From Rhizobium sp. L51/94 (GTDB taxonomy: Bacteria; Pseudomonadota; Alphaproteobacteria; Rhizobiales; Rhizobiaceae): a stretch of 64,000 nt of DNA. Position numbers and translations under genes: made by a program. Below the pieces are notes generated by a model, which worked only from the letters and a program-made list of their open reading frames with translations, was not told the origin of the DNA and searched no databases. The stretch covers positions 3,218,001 through 3,282,000 of the forward strand of contig NZ_CP072141.1 in NCBI RefSeq assembly GCF_019355555.1. The letters are read 5' to 3'. Of this stretch, positions 35,931-45,877 are shown in pieces (within the stretch, counting starts at the first letter, position 1; each line of letters begins with the position of its first letter).

Positions 35931-37031
35931 ATGACAACCGCGCTAGGGGAAAAGATCAAGACCATCATCCGCGCCAACGGGCCGATCAGCGTCACCGATT
36001 ATTTCTCGCTGTGCCTCGCGGACCCGCAGCACGGCTACTACCGCACGCGCGAACCCTTCGGCCCTTCCGGCGACTTCGTGACCGCGCCAGAGGTCAGCCA
36101 GCTGTTCGGCGAGATGATCGGCGTCTTCATGGTGCATGCCTGGCAGCGCCACGGCACGCCGCCGGGTGTGCGCCTTGTCGAGATCGGCCCCGGTCGCGGC
36201 ACGATGATGTCGGACATGCTGCGCGTCATTCGGCGCCTTGCACCGCTGCTCTACGACAGCATGCAGGTGCATCTGGTCGAAACCAGCGAACGACTGCGCG
36301 ACATCCAGCAGGAGACGCTGCAGTCCCATGGCGCCAAGGTCGCCTGGCATGTGGATTTCAACGACGTCCCCCATGGCTTCACGCTGCTGGCCGCCAACGA
36401 GCTGTTCGATGCCATCCCGATCCGCCAGTTTGTACGCACCGCAACGGGCTTTCGCGAGCGGGTGGTGGTGCTCGACATCGATGACGAGCTCAGCTTTGCT
36501 GCCGGCATCGCAACCCTCGATCCAGCACTGATGCCTGAATCCGCGCCCAAGACGCCGCTCGGCACTGTCTTTGAAATCGCCCCTGCCCGCCAGGCGGTGA
36601 TGAGCGCCATCTGCGAGCGGCTCGGCAGCAATGGCGGCACTGCCGTCATCATCGACTACGGCCATCTGTCGACGGGTTTCGGCGACACGCTGCAGGCCGT
36701 GCGGATGCATGAATACGATCCGCCGCTCGCCCATCCCGGCGAAGCGGACCTCACCAGCCACGTCGATTTCCAGAGCCTTGCCGAAGCAGCGCTCGCCGAA
36801 GGCATCCACGTCAACGGTTGCGCCTACCAAGGCGATTTCCTGATAGGGCTCGGACTGGCGGACCGCGCCGGTGCGCTTGGCCGGGGACAGGACGGCACGG
36901 TGCAGCGCGATATCCAGCTAGCCGTGGACAGGCTGGCCGGCGCTGGCGAAGGCAAGATGGGGGAACTGTTCAAGGTGCTGGCAGTTTCCAGTCCGGCCAT
37001 CGACCTGATGCCGTTCCGCCCGGTGGATTGA
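35931..37031 (+). CDS. SAM-dependent methyltransferase, MidA/NDUFAF7 family
   Basis: 366 residues; begins 19 nt after lgt with GGGGGAGATGCG upstream. SAM-binding motif VEIGPGRGTMMSDML and the family pattern GPSGDFVTAPEVSQLFGEMIG identify PF02636. The mitochondrial member NDUFAF7 symmetrically dimethylates an Arg of complex I subunit NDUFS2, so a role in NADH dehydrogenase assembly is possible; no nuo genes are here. The gene order lgt-this-pgeF is common in rhizobia. Confidence 0.88.
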   Translation: MTTALGEKIKTIIRANGPISVTDYFSLCLADPQHGYYRTREPFGPSGDFVTAPEVSQLFGEMIGVFMVHAWQRHGTPPGVRLVEIGPGRGTMMSDMLRVIRRLAPLLYDSMQVHLVETSERLRDIQQETLQSHGAKVAWHVDFNDVPHGFTLLAANELFDAIPIRQFVRTATGFRERVVVLDIDDELSFAAGIATLDPALMPESAPKTPLGTVFEIAPARQAVMSAICERLGSNGGTAVIIDYGHLSTGFGDTLQAVRMHEYDPPLAHPGEADLTSHVDFQSLAEAALAEGIHVNGCAYQGDFLIGLGLADRAGALGRGQDGTVQRDIQLAVDRLAGAGEGKMGELFKVLAVSSPAIDLMPFRPVD

Positions 37032-37121
37032 CAGCCCGCCTGCCGTGGGGAAAACATCTGCGCCATCGAAGCAGCGGACCGCACGCCAGGCAACGGCTGC
37101 GCAAGCCAGACGAAACCGGAC

Positions 37122-37919
37122 GTGAAGGACGACTCATTGCTGCAACCTCTGGAAAGCCCGCTGCTGGCGGCAATCGGCCGTCCCGGCATCCGCCACGGCT
37201 ACTTTACCCGACAAGGCGGCGTCTCCGAGGGTATCTATCGTGGCCTCAATGTCGGACTCGGCTCCCGCGATGAGCGGGCTGCGGTCGAGGAAAACCGCCA
37301 TCGGGTCGCTGCGTGGTTCGGCCAGCCGGTCGAAAGGCTCGCCACCGTCCATCAAATCCACTCCGCCGACGTCGTTACCATCGATGCCGGCTATGACGGC
37401 ACAAGACAGCAGGCCGACGCGCTGGTGACAGCCGTGCCCGGCATAGTGCTCGGCGTGCTGGCAGCCGATTGCGGCCCGATCCTTTTTGCCGATGCCAAGA
37501 ACCGGGTGATCGGTGCAGCCCACGCGGGATGGAAGGGTGCGCTGACAGGCGTACTCGAAAACACCATCGACGCGATGGTGTCGCTTGGCGCAGAGCGCAG
37601 ATCGATCGTTGCCTGCCTCGGCCCGTCGATCAGCAGCAGCAGCTACGAAGTCGGCCCGGAGTTCGTCGAACGCTTCCTCGCCCATGATCCGGCCTACACG
37701 CGCTATTTCTCGGGGTCGGCCAATCAGGGCCACGCGATGTTCGACCTGCCGGCCCTCACCATCGACCGGTTGACGGCAGCCGGCGTCACGGCCGAAAGCC
37801 TGGGCCTTTGCACCTACCCCGATGCCGACCGCTTTTTTTCCTACCGCCGCACGACCCATGAGCGCCAGGAAGACTACGGCCGGCAGATCTCAGCCATCGC
37901 AATCGAGGACACGTTTTAA
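37122..37919 (+). CDS. pgeF: Peptidoglycan editing factor, laccase-domain protein PgeF (YfiH)
   Basis: 265 residues from a GTG at 37122. Conserved metal-site residues: HQIHSADVV, AADCGPILFAD and GAAHAGWKGALTGVLENT, then RRTTHERQEDYGRQIS at the C-terminus. The family hydrolyses misincorporated amino acids from muramyl precursors in E. coli (L-Ser at position 1), and in eukaryotes handles purine nucleosides. The stop is one base before the M24 gene. Confidence 0.92.
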   Translation: MKDDSLLQPLESPLLAAIGRPGIRHGYFTRQGGVSEGIYRGLNVGLGSRDERAAVEENRHRVAAWFGQPVERLATVHQIHSADVVTIDAGYDGTRQQADALVTAVPGIVLGVLAADCGPILFADAKNRVIGAAHAGWKGALTGVLENTIDAMVSLGAERRSIVACLGPSISSSSYEVGPEFVERFLAHDPAYTRYFSGSANQGHAMFDLPALTIDRLTAAGVTAESLGLCTYPDADRFFSYRRTTHERQEDYGRQISAIAIEDTF

Positions 37920-37920
37920 C

Positions 37921-39072
37921 ATGGCCCTGCACTTCGAACGCACCGAATTCGCCGACCGCCTCGCAAGGTTGACGGCAAAGATGGAAGAGGAGAAGCTCGA
38001 CGCGATGCTGCTCTTTGCCCAGGAGAGCATGTACTGGCTGACAGGCTACGATACCTTCGGCTACTGCTTCTTCCAGACGCTGGTGGTAAAGGCGGACGGC
38101 ACCATGACGTTGCTGACCCGCTCGGCAGACCTGCGCCAGGCGCGCCAGACTTCCATCATCGAGGACATCCACATCTGGGTCGACCGCATCAACGCCGACC
38201 CGACGCTCGATCTGAAGAACCTGCTGAGCGAAATGGACCTGCTCGGCGCCCGCATCGGCGTCGAATACGATACGCACGGCATGACCGGCCGCGTCGCACG
38301 CCTGCTCGACGATCAGCTGACATCGTTCGCCCAGCTGGTCGATGCTTCCTACCTCGTCGGCCGTCTCCGGTTGGTAAAGAGCCCGACCGAACTTGCCTAT
38401 GTCGAGCGCGCGGCAGCCCTTGCCGACGATGCGCTGGATGCGGCGCTGGCATTGACCGGGCCCGGCGGCGATGAAGCCGCGATCCTTGCAGCCATGCAGG
38501 GAGCGGTATTTTCCGGCGGAGGCGACTATCCGGCCAACGAATTCATCATCGGCTCCGGCATCGATGCCCTTCTCTGCCGCTACAAGGCGGGCCGTCGCAA
38601 GCTGGATGCCAACGACCAACTGACGCTGGAGTGGGCCGGTACCTACGCCCACTACCATGCTGCCATGATGCGCACGATCGTCGTGGGCGAGCCGACACAT
38701 CGCCACCGCGAGCTGTTCAGCGCCTGCCTCGAAACTATCCAGGCCATCGAGACCGTGATGAAGCCGGGCCATAACTTTGGCGACGTGTTCGACATGCATG
38801 CGAGGATCATGGACGAGCGCGGCCTGGCGCGGCACCGGCTCAACGCCTGCGGCTATTCCCTCGGCGCCCGCTTCTCGCCCTCCTGGATGGAACAGCAGAT
38901 GTTCCACATCGGCAATCCGCAGGAGATCGAGCCCGGCATGTCGCTGTTCGTTCACATGATCATCATGGATTCCGACACCGGCACGGCGATGACCCTCGGC
39001 CAGACCTACCTGACGACCGCGGACGCTCCCAAAACTCTTTCGCGCCATCCGCTCGAATTTCTTAACCGGTAA
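37921..39072 (+). CDS. M24-fold (creatinase/ectoine hydrolase-like) protein lacking metal ligands
   Basis: 383 residues starting one base after the pgeF stop. N-terminal creatinase domain (LDAMLLFAQESMYWLTGYDTFG) and C-terminal pita-bread fold. In metal-dependent members the ligands are Asp, Asp, His, Glu, Glu. Here the segment LTLEWAGTYAHYHAAMMRTI has Glu and Ala-Met at the two Asp positions, ACGYSLGARFSP lacks the His, and IEPGMSLFVHM has His where the first Glu is expected. This is the pattern of creatinase and ectoine hydrolase (DoeA), which are metal-free. Substrate unknown. Confidence 0.85.
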   Translation: MALHFERTEFADRLARLTAKMEEEKLDAMLLFAQESMYWLTGYDTFGYCFFQTLVVKADGTMTLLTRSADLRQARQTSIIEDIHIWVDRINADPTLDLKNLLSEMDLLGARIGVEYDTHGMTGRVARLLDDQLTSFAQLVDASYLVGRLRLVKSPTELAYVERAAALADDALDAALALTGPGGDEAAILAAMQGAVFSGGGDYPANEFIIGSGIDALLCRYKAGRRKLDANDQLTLEWAGTYAHYHAAMMRTIVVGEPTHRHRELFSACLETIQAIETVMKPGHNFGDVFDMHARIMDERGLARHRLNACGYSLGARFSPSWMEQQMFHIGNPQEIEPGMSLFVHMIIMDSDTGTAMTLGQTYLTTADAPKTLSRHPLEFLNR

Positions 39073-39167
39073 GGGCGTATCCTGTCTCTTCGAGCGGGAA
39101 CGAGGATCAAGCCGATGCTGTCCTGTCACCCGCCGGCTCAACCGGGCGATGAAGGGACGCAGGAACC

Positions 39168-40061
39168 ATGGTGTCTGTCAGGTCGATACCGATCATCGTG
39201 GTCGCATTCGCGGCCTTGTCCGCCTGTAACACGACCGACGCGCTGACACCTCGGGTCGGTATCGGCGACGATGTCGCCTCCGCCCCGGTCACCCAGCGCG
39301 AGGTCGAGCGGATGGCGGCGGCTCCCCACCAGCCGACTTATGGCGCCCAGACCCGGGACAGCTATCAATCCAGCTACCAGCAGCAGGGCTACAGCACCAC
39401 CGGCAGTTCATCCGCAACGCTGGACGAGCAGGCCGATGCGCTGCGCAGCGGCGGCCGCAACCCGGTTGCGTCCAAGCCGCTCCACGATGGCATGTCGCAG
39501 GGTCAGGATGACGCGGAAAATTCCCTGCCGTCGCAATCCGACGAGCAACGCGAGGCCGAGCGTCGACTGAGCGACCCGCAGCCTGCGCAAGAGCAACAAC
39601 AGGCCGCCGAGCAGAGCGATCAATCCGACGCCGGGCAACAACAGCCCGATGGCGAGCAGCAGCAAGCATCGCTTCCGCCGGCTGCAGCGAGCGACGGCAA
39701 CACCATCCGCTTCCTGCCGATTATCGGAGGACCGGTTGAGGCCGTTACGCCGCTATCGCGACAGCTGGGCGTTGAGGCGCGCGCCAACGGGCTGACGATC
39801 AAGGGATCGGGCGACACCGCCGCCGCCTACATTCTGAAAGGCTACCTCACGACCTTTGCAGACGGCCCCCAGATCACCGTCTCCTACGTCTGGGACGTGC
39901 TGGACAGCACCGGCGGACGCCTGCACCGTATCCAGGGCACGGAGAGCGTACCGCTGAAGCGCGGCGATCCATGGGCCGCTGTTCCGCCCTCCGTCATGCA
40001 GAAAATCGCCTCGAAGACGATCGCCGAATTCAATGGCTGGCGTCAGACACGCGGTGGATAG
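39168..40061 (+). CDS. Lipoprotein of unknown function
   Basis: 297 residues. Signal peptide with lipobox LSAC (Cys20), so it should be lipidated by Lgt, encoded 4 kb upstream. Residues 55-170 are a low-complexity Gln/Ser-rich linker with repeated QQQ (SSYQQQ, AQEQQQAAEQ, DAGQQQPDGEQQQ); the compact C-terminal domain (about 180-297; ITVSYVWDVLDSTGGRLHR) resembles a periplasmic lipoprotein fold. Likely anchored to the outer membrane with the domain held away from it by the linker. Confidence 0.82.
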   Translation: MVSVRSIPIIVVAFAALSACNTTDALTPRVGIGDDVASAPVTQREVERMAAAPHQPTYGAQTRDSYQSSYQQQGYSTTGSSSATLDEQADALRSGGRNPVASKPLHDGMSQGQDDAENSLPSQSDEQREAERRLSDPQPAQEQQQAAEQSDQSDAGQQQPDGEQQQASLPPAAASDGNTIRFLPIIGGPVEAVTPLSRQLGVEARANGLTIKGSGDTAAAYILKGYLTTFADGPQITVSYVWDVLDSTGGRLHRIQGTESVPLKRGDPWAAVPPSVMQKIASKTIAEFNGWRQTRGG

Positions 40062-40166
40062 CATCCCCCCTACACACAATTCTGGGCTTCACTTGTCCTA
40101 AGCCCTTGCATTCGAGACCGGGGCGGTTAAAAGCGCGGCTATCAAACTGGAAATGGGCGGACCAAA

Positions 40167-41099
40167 ATGAAGGTTTTCGCAGGGAACTCGAACCGGCAAC
40201 TTGCCGAAGCGATCTGCAATTATCTCAACGTGCCCTTGGGCAGGGCAACTGTCCGCAGGTTCGCAGACCAGGAGATCTTCGTCGAGATCCAGGAAAACGT
40301 CCGCGGCGAGGACGTCTTCCTTGTACAGTCTACTTCATATCCTGCTAATGATCACCTGATGGAACTGCTGATCATGATCGACGCAATGCGTCGGTCTTCC
40401 GCTCGGCGCATTACTGCCGTTCTTCCCTATTTCGGTTATGCCCGCCAAGACCGCAAGCCCGGTCCGCGCACGCCCATTTCTGCGAAGCTGGTGGCCAACC
40501 TAATCACCGAGGCCGGGGCTGACCGTGTTCTCACACTCGACCTTCACGCCGGGCAAATTCAGGGCTTCTTCGACATCCCGACAGACAATCTTTACGCCTT
40601 GCCAATCCTGACGCGGGACATCAAGGCGCATTACGACATCAGCAACATCACTGTTGTTTCCCCTGATGTCGGCGGCGTAGTTCGCGCACGGGCGCTTGCC
40701 AAAAGATTGGACTGTCTGCTCGCGATCGTTGACAAGCGGCGCGACCGCCCGGGCGAATCCGAAGTGATGAACATCATCGGCGACGTCCATGGCAAAGATT
40801 GCATCTTGATCGACGATATTGTTGATTCCGGCGGTACGCTAGTCAACGCCGCCGAAGCATTGTTGAAGAACGGCGCCCTTAGTGTCACCGCTTACATTAC
40901 CCATGGGGTGTTGTCCGGTGGCGCCGTCACCCGCGTAACATCGTCGAAACTGAAAGAGCTGGTCATCACCGACTCGATCCAGCCGACGACAGCGGTACAA
41001 TCTGCCCACAACATCCGCGTCATCTCGACGGCGAGCCTCATGGGCGAGGCGATAAACCGGACCAGCCTGGAAGAATCAGTTTCCAGCCTGTTCGACTGA
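40167..41099 (+). CDS. prs: Ribose-phosphate pyrophosphokinase
   Basis: 310 residues. Makes PRPP from ribose-5-phosphate and ATP for nucleotide, His and Trp synthesis. The PRPP-binding loop [17 protein letters not shown], the catalytic flexible loop with [10 protein letters not shown], and [24 protein letters not shown] (in parts) are intact. The start at 40167 (MKVFAGNSN) is canonical. The sequence between the lipoprotein and prs includes a GGGCTT...AAGCCC hairpin (40084-40105) that may separate the transcripts. Confidence 0.97.
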   Translation: MKVFAGNSNRQLAEAICNYLNVPLGRATVRRFADQEIFVEIQENVRGEDVFLVQSTSYPANDHLMELLIMIDAMRRSSARRITAVLPYFGYARQDRKPGPRTPISAKLVANLITEAGADRVLTLDLHAGQIQGFFDIPTDNLYALPILTRDIKAHYDISNITVVSPDVGGVVRARALAKRLDCLLAIVDKRRDRPGESEVMNIIGDVHGKDCILIDDIVDSGGTLVNAAEALLKNGALSVTAYITHGVLSGGAVTRVTSSKLKELVITDSIQPTTAVQSAHNIRVISTASLMGEAINRTSLEESVSSLFD

Positions 41100-41127
41100 G
41101 ACTGCCGTCACCGCAAATGTATGACTC

Positions 41128-41514
41128 CTAGACCCTTTTCACCAAGGGGATCGCGCAGGCTTCGCCTCCGTCGAACATTCGTGAGCGCGTCAGAAACCTT
41201 TTCTCGCGGCCGTTGTCGAGCGAGAACATGCCGCCCCTGCCCGGCACAACGTCGATGATCAGCTGTGTGTGCCTCCAGGCTTCGAACTGGCTGCCGGATA
41301 TGTAGACCGGGACGCCGCCGATCTCGCCGAGCTTCACGTCATGATCGCCGATCATGAACTCCTCCACGGGGTAGCACATCGGCGACGATCCATCGCAGCA
41401 GCCGCCGGACTGGTGGAAAAGCACGTGGGGATGGTCGACCTGGATTTCGCGGATCAACTCCAGCGCCGCATCGGTCGCCAGAACCCTCGGTTCGCCATTG
41501 ATGGTTTCGGACAT
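41128..41514 (-). CDS. DUF779 domain protein, aldehyde dehydrogenase partner
   Basis: 128 residues. Carries the Cys cluster GGCCDGSSPMC and a later GGEACAIP, typical of DUF779. The family is found beside NAD-dependent aldehyde dehydrogenases, as here (75 bp downstream of one, same strand). Cys spacing suggests a metal or Fe-S site. Function is not established in the family; a role in maturing or protecting the dehydrogenase is inferred from genomic association. Confidence 0.9.
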   Translation of the reverse strand: MSETINGEPRVLATDAALELIREIQVDHPHVLFHQSGGCCDGSSPMCYPVEEFMIGDHDVKLGEIGGVPVYISGSQFEAWRHTQLIIDVVPGRGGMFSLDNGREKRFLTRSRMFDGGEACAIPLVKRV

Positions 41515-41589
41515 CTCGCCTCCTGCAAACGCTTTGCCCTCCCCCTTTGTCAGGGAGAGGGCCGATAGCTTCAGCCATTCGCACCGCTC

Positions 41590-43098
41590 TCAGAAGAAAC
41601 CGAGAGCCTTTGTGCTGTAGCTCACCAGCATGCTCTTGGTCTGCTGGTAGTGATCGAGCATCATCTTGTGGTTTTCACGGCCGACGCCCGACTGCTTGTA
41701 ACCGCCGAATGCCGCATGGGCCGGATAAGCGTGGTAACAGTTGGTCCAGACACGTCCCGCCTGGATTTCGCGGCCAAAGCGGTAGCAACGGTTGGCGTCA
41801 CGGCTCCAGACACCAGCACCGAGGCCGTAAAGGGTGTCGTTGGCGATCTCCAGCGCTTCCTTGTCGTCCTTGAACATCGTCACCGAGACCACGGGGCCGA
41901 AGATCTCTTCCTGGAACACCCGCATCTTGTTGTGGCCCTTGAAGATCGTTGGCTTGACGTAGAAACCGTTGGCGAGTTCGCCGCCGAGGTCGTTGCGCGA
42001 GCCGCCAGTCAGCACTTCCGCGCCTTCCTGCCGGCCGATGTCGAGATAGGCCAGGATCTTTTCCAGCTGCTCGCTGGAGGCCTGCGCGCCGATCATCGTG
42101 GCGCTGTCAAGCGGATTGCCCTGCTTGATCGCCTCGACGCGCTTGACGGCCTTTTCCATGAAGCGGTCATAGATCGATTCCTGGATCAGCGCCCGGCTGG
42201 GGCATGTGCAGACTTCGCCCTGGTTGAGCGCGAACATCGCAAAGCCTTCCAGCGCCTTGTCGAGGAAATCGTCGTCCTGCGACATGACGTCGTCGAAGAA
42301 GATGTTCGGCGACTTGCCGCCCAGTTCCAGCGTCACGGGGATGAGGTTCTGGCTAGCATACTGCATGATCAGCCGGCCCGTCGAGGTTTCGCCGGTGAAG
42401 GCAATCTTGGCGATGCGCGGGCTGGTGGCCAGCGGCTTGCCAGCTTCGAGGCCAAAGCCATTGACGATGTTGAGAACGCCGGCAGGAAACAGGTCGCCGA
42501 CCAGTTCGGCCCAGATCAGCAGGGACGCCGGCGTCTGTTCGGCAGGCTTGATGACCACGCAATTGCCGGCAGCAAGCGCCGGCGCGAGCTTCCACGCGGC
42601 CATCAGGATCGGAAAATTCCATGGAATGATCTGGCCGACGACACCGAGCGGTTCATGAAAATGGTAGGCGACCGTGTCGTGGTCGATTTCGCCGATCGAG
42701 CCTTCCTGGGCACGGATGCAGGCCGCGAAATAGCGGAAGTGGTCGATTGCCAGCGGAATGTCGGCCGCCATGGTTTCGCGGATCGGCTTGCCGTTATCCC
42801 AAGTCTCGGCCTTGGCGAGCAGCTCTAGATTGTCCTCCATACGCTGCGCCACCTTCATCAGGATGTTCGAGCGCTCCGTGGTGGACGTCTTGCCCCAGCT
42901 ATCCTTGGCGGCATGGGCGGCGTCGAGGGCAGCGTTGATGTCCTTCTCGTCGGAGCGAGGAATTTCGCAGAGTTTGCCGCCGGTCACGGGGGTGGTGTTG
43001 TCGAAGTATTTTCCGGAGATCGGCTCGCGCCACTGGCCACCGATGTAGTTGCCGTATTTCAGCTTGAACGGCGACTCGACGATTTTCTGATGCAGCAT
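41590..43098 (-). CDS. NAD-dependent aldehyde dehydrogenase (AcoD/ExaC-like)
   Basis: 502 residues from the ATG at 43098 ([21 protein letters not shown]), with GGGAGAATGAC overlapping its approach. Catalytic Cys297 ([12 protein letters not shown]), general base Glu258 ([11 protein letters not shown]), NAD-binding [21 protein letters not shown]. The C-terminal [26 protein letters not shown] is typical of the acetaldehyde group (in parts). It is paired downstream with DUF779 and preceded by a GAF-Fis regulator, an arrangement seen with alcohol or acetoin catabolism. Confidence 0.93.
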   Translation of the reverse strand: MLHQKIVESPFKLKYGNYIGGQWREPISGKYFDNTTPVTGGKLCEIPRSDEKDINAALDAAHAAKDSWGKTSTTERSNILMKVAQRMEDNLELLAKAETWDNGKPIRETMAADIPLAIDHFRYFAACIRAQEGSIGEIDHDTVAYHFHEPLGVVGQIIPWNFPILMAAWKLAPALAAGNCVVIKPAEQTPASLLIWAELVGDLFPAGVLNIVNGFGLEAGKPLATSPRIAKIAFTGETSTGRLIMQYASQNLIPVTLELGGKSPNIFFDDVMSQDDDFLDKALEGFAMFALNQGEVCTCPSRALIQESIYDRFMEKAVKRVEAIKQGNPLDSATMIGAQASSEQLEKILAYLDIGRQEGAEVLTGGSRNDLGGELANGFYVKPTIFKGHNKMRVFQEEIFGPVVSVTMFKDDKEALEIANDTLYGLGAGVWSRDANRCYRFGREIQAGRVWTNCYHAYPAHAAFGGYKQSGVGRENHKMMLDHYQQTKSMLVSYSTKALGFF

Positions 43099-43199
43099 GT
43101 CATTCTCCCTGGGTGAACTGATCCTGCGGATCGATGGGAGGAACCTGCACCCGGAAAGGCGCCTGAGGTAGAGCCGGCAATCAATGCCGCAGTGCACAG

Positions 43200-43217
43200 T
43201 GTTTCACTTGTGAGACA
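43200..43217. promoter_or_regulatory. Inverted repeat TGTTTC-N6-GAGACA before the aldehyde dehydrogenase gene
   Basis: Arms of 6 nt with one mismatch (TGTTTC versus TGTCTC) around a 6-nt centre, 101 bp upstream of the start. Its position fits an activator site; the gene upstream encodes the likely regulator. Confidence 0.5.
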
Positions 43218-43287
43218 AGATGATGCCTATGCGACAGGCAAACGATCACACGATAGGCAACATCTACCCGGTCGGCTCGGTCCACAC

Positions 43288-43301
43288 AGCCTCATGAGAC
43301 T
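43288..43301. promoter_or_regulatory. Short palindrome AG-C-CTCATGAG-A-CT
   Basis: Second symmetrical element in the same 245-bp gap: CTCATGAG is a perfect 8-bp palindrome with AG/CT outer bases. It is nearer the regulator stop and may be fortuitous. Confidence 0.3.
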
Positions 43302-43343
43302 GCGTGCGAGCCGTATTGCCCATCGTCAGCTCCGACTGAAATG

Positions 43344-44303
43344 TCAGTGAAGCGCGAGCTTCTTCATCTTGCGGTGCATCGTCGCGCGACTGATGCCGAG
43401 CTGCTGGGCTGCCTGGGAAACGTTGCCGTGGTTGCGCGACAGCACGCGGCGCAGGGCTGCGCGTTCGGCCTCCATGAGGTCTGCGCCATCGTCACTGCGA
43501 TCCTCGTGCAAGGCATCGGATGCCGGCAGTCCAGCCTTTATCCGGGCATCGTCGAGTTTGAGCGCCAGCCTTGCAGCGCGGGTGGCGCCGAGAATGAGGT
43601 CGTCCTTGTCGACGGCCAGAAGCGCTGCCGCCGGATTGCTGCCGCTTGGAACCATGACAATTCGGGAGCCGCGAAAAGCGCTGCGGAAGAGATTGGTCTC
43701 GATGCGAAGCGCGGCATCGCGCACCGCCTGCGACAGGATGGCCAGCGCCATTTCGTTGACGTCCTCGCGGCAGGTCGAAATATCGAGCGCGGCCGTCAGC
43801 TGCCCACGATGGTCGCGGATCGGCGCAGACGTGCAGCTGAGATTGATGTTCGAAGAGAGAAAATGCTGGTCGCGATAGATAGTCACCGAACGCTCGTCGG
43901 CCAGTGCTGTACCGATGCCGTTGGTCCCGGCGCTGGCCTCGCTCCAGACGGCGCCAGGCCAAAGCCCGAGGCTGCGAAAATCCTTGTCCTCGCTGCCGGT
44001 TCCGCGCCGCTCCAGCGCAACGCCCTTGCTGTCGGTGAGAAGCAGGCAGCAGCCGGCCTTGCCGACCGTCAGGAACAGGCGGTCGAGCTCGTCGGTCGCT
44101 TCGACGATGAGTTGTGCCGATTGCTCCCTTGCCAGCCGGAACTCCTCATCCGTCAGGCGCAGCGGTGCGCGGTTCTGCTCCGGCGCCAGCTGATACATCG
44201 ACATGCAGCGGTGCCAGGAGGCTATGATCGGTGAACTCGCCGCAGCCGATTTAAGCTGCGCGCTGGCGTAGACCCGCTCCGCATGAGCCATCTCATTGTG
44301 CAT
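43344..44303 (-). CDS. GAF-domain transcriptional regulator with Fis-type HTH, AcoR-like but without AAA+ domain
   Basis: 319 residues from the ATG at 44303, with GGGAGGGGCGC upstream. The N-terminal GAF region (about 60-200; GTGSEDKDFRSLGLWPGAVW and NGIGTALADERSV) and the C-terminal Fis-type helix-turn-helix (HGNVSQAAQQLGISRATMHRKM, in parts) are those of AcoR-type activators. The central sigma-54-interacting AAA+ ATPase, with its GAFTGA and Walker motifs, is absent; a short linker joins the ends. So it cannot drive sigma-54 promoters and probably acts on sigma-70. It lies just upstream of the aldehyde dehydrogenase gene. Confidence 0.9.
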   Translation of the reverse strand: MHNEMAHAERVYASAQLKSAAASSPIIASWHRCMSMYQLAPEQNRAPLRLTDEEFRLAREQSAQLIVEATDELDRLFLTVGKAGCCLLLTDSKGVALERRGTGSEDKDFRSLGLWPGAVWSEASAGTNGIGTALADERSVTIYRDQHFLSSNINLSCTSAPIRDHRGQLTAALDISTCREDVNEMALAILSQAVRDAALRIETNLFRSAFRGSRIVMVPSGSNPAAALLAVDKDDLILGATRAARLALKLDDARIKAGLPASDALHEDRSDDGADLMEAERAALRRVLSRNHGNVSQAAQQLGISRATMHRKMKKLALH

Positions 44304-44422
44304 GCGCCCCTCCCAAGGCTTCGAAGCTGAAATCTTCGCGCGAAACGCCGGCAAGCGCAATGCCTAAGTGCAGCTTGCCCTTGGTATCGGCACGTGAAGG
44401 GCAGCTCCTCGAAAAGGCGTCG

Positions 44423-45877
44423 TCACTTTGCCGGGGTGATTACCTGGCCATTGACGGTGAAGGCGCCATCCTCGGTCACAGTCACATCCCAGCGCTGCCG
44501 GCCGTCCGGATCGGTCTTGGCAAATCCCTTCGCCATCATCATCCCAAAGGAGATCTGGTTAAGCTCAGCGTCGGTCTTTGCGGCATTCTGGACGAAGGCG
44601 ATAGTCTTGTCGTAGTCGCGGGAAAGCACGCTCATCTGCAACGCGTAGCGATTGGTTTGCTGGAGGTTGGAGACAACCTTGCCGGAGACAGCGATATCAT
44701 AAACGCTGGAAACCGCGCTGATCTCGGGAAAGTCGATCGTCAGCTTGTCGTTTGGAAAGATGGCACTGCCGATCTTCCGGCCGCTTTCAGTGGACAGGCC
44801 CTCCGGCGTCGAGAAATCGGTGTTCAGCAGTATGTCGGCAGCCGCCGCGAAGTTCATGTCGGGGATACCGACTTCCACCACGGTCGTGTCGGGCACCAGC
44901 GCCTCGTAGCCCTCTGGCACCAGGCCGGAAGCAAGCTTCAGCTTTTCCGCCCTCAGCCCGAAGCCGATGCTGGACGCTTCGGTCAGGCCGTTCATCTTGA
45001 AGGAGTAGGTGAGCTTGTCCAGCGACGCCGTCCCGACATCGGTCAGTACCGAGAGATTGCTGGCGACGGCGGTTTCCTCGAGCGAGCCGAACAGCGGCAG
45101 CGCATTGCGCACCAGCTTCTGGAATTTTTCGCCACCGCGCTTCGACAGCTTCTTGGCTTCGGCGTGTTCGAAAACAAAGCGGATGAGATCGCGCAATGCA
45201 TTGATCGGTACGCCGGTCGCCTTGGCGTCGAATGTCATATTGTCCGCCTTGATCTCGGCATTGCCCGAGGCCTGGCCGGCGATCTTCTCGTAAAAGCTGG
45301 GCATCGCACCGCTGGCGAGCATATCGACGGTGCCCGGCCTGGCCGTATCGATGGACGAGAACTTGTAGGTCATGCCGGCAGCGCCAGCCTCGACCTTTTG
45401 AGCCCCTGAGATCGAGGACATTCTGAAGTCCCTCGCCGTCGCATCCAGCGAGCGCATGTAGCTGATCGCAGGATCGAACACCCCGCTATAGACCATCGAC
45501 CCCATCTGATATTGGATATCGGTCGCCGGCCCGTCGCCCAGCTTGGAATGAGCGGAAATATCGAGGGAATTGTCGCCATCGATGTTCCACAAGCCCTTCT
45601 CCGCAGGCGCCGCGAACATCGTGAGCGGCTTAAGGCCGGAAATCGTGAAATCAGGGGAAGGAAACCGGTCGAGCAACTTCGTGAGGTCGTAGGTAACCTC
45701 GTAACGATTGCCTATCGGCTTGACGGAGAGGAAAGTGCTGGCGATATCGTGGGGCAGGAACGCGCTGAGCGAGTTACGCAGATCCTTGGCACCCTGCTCG
45801 TTCACCTCGGCGCCGTAAGATGCGCCTGAAAGACCGGTTGTCAGAACGATTGCAGCAGCGATGGTCCGGTAACGCAT
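44423..45877 (-). CDS. Exported protein of unknown function
   Basis: 484 residues with a signal peptide (MRYRTIAAAIVLTTGLSGASYGA, cleavage after about residue 22). The rest is a long beta-rich periplasmic domain with alternating hydrophobic/polar strands (YKFSSIDTARPGTVDML; SFKMNGLTEASSIGFGL), reminiscent of DUF2125/DUF945-type proteins, which are poorly characterised. No catalytic motif or lipobox. It is monocistronic, divergent from rplY. Confidence 0.7.
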   Translation of the reverse strand: MRYRTIAAAIVLTTGLSGASYGAEVNEQGAKDLRNSLSAFLPHDIASTFLSVKPIGNRYEVTYDLTKLLDRFPSPDFTISGLKPLTMFAAPAEKGLWNIDGDNSLDISAHSKLGDGPATDIQYQMGSMVYSGVFDPAISYMRSLDATARDFRMSSISGAQKVEAGAAGMTYKFSSIDTARPGTVDMLASGAMPSFYEKIAGQASGNAEIKADNMTFDAKATGVPINALRDLIRFVFEHAEAKKLSKRGGEKFQKLVRNALPLFGSLEETAVASNLSVLTDVGTASLDKLTYSFKMNGLTEASSIGFGLRAEKLKLASGLVPEGYEALVPDTTVVEVGIPDMNFAAAADILLNTDFSTPEGLSTESGRKIGSAIFPNDKLTIDFPEISAVSSVYDIAVSGKVVSNLQQTNRYALQMSVLSRDYDKTIAFVQNAAKTDAELNQISFGMMMAKGFAKTDPDGRQRWDVTVTEDGAFTVNGQVITPAK

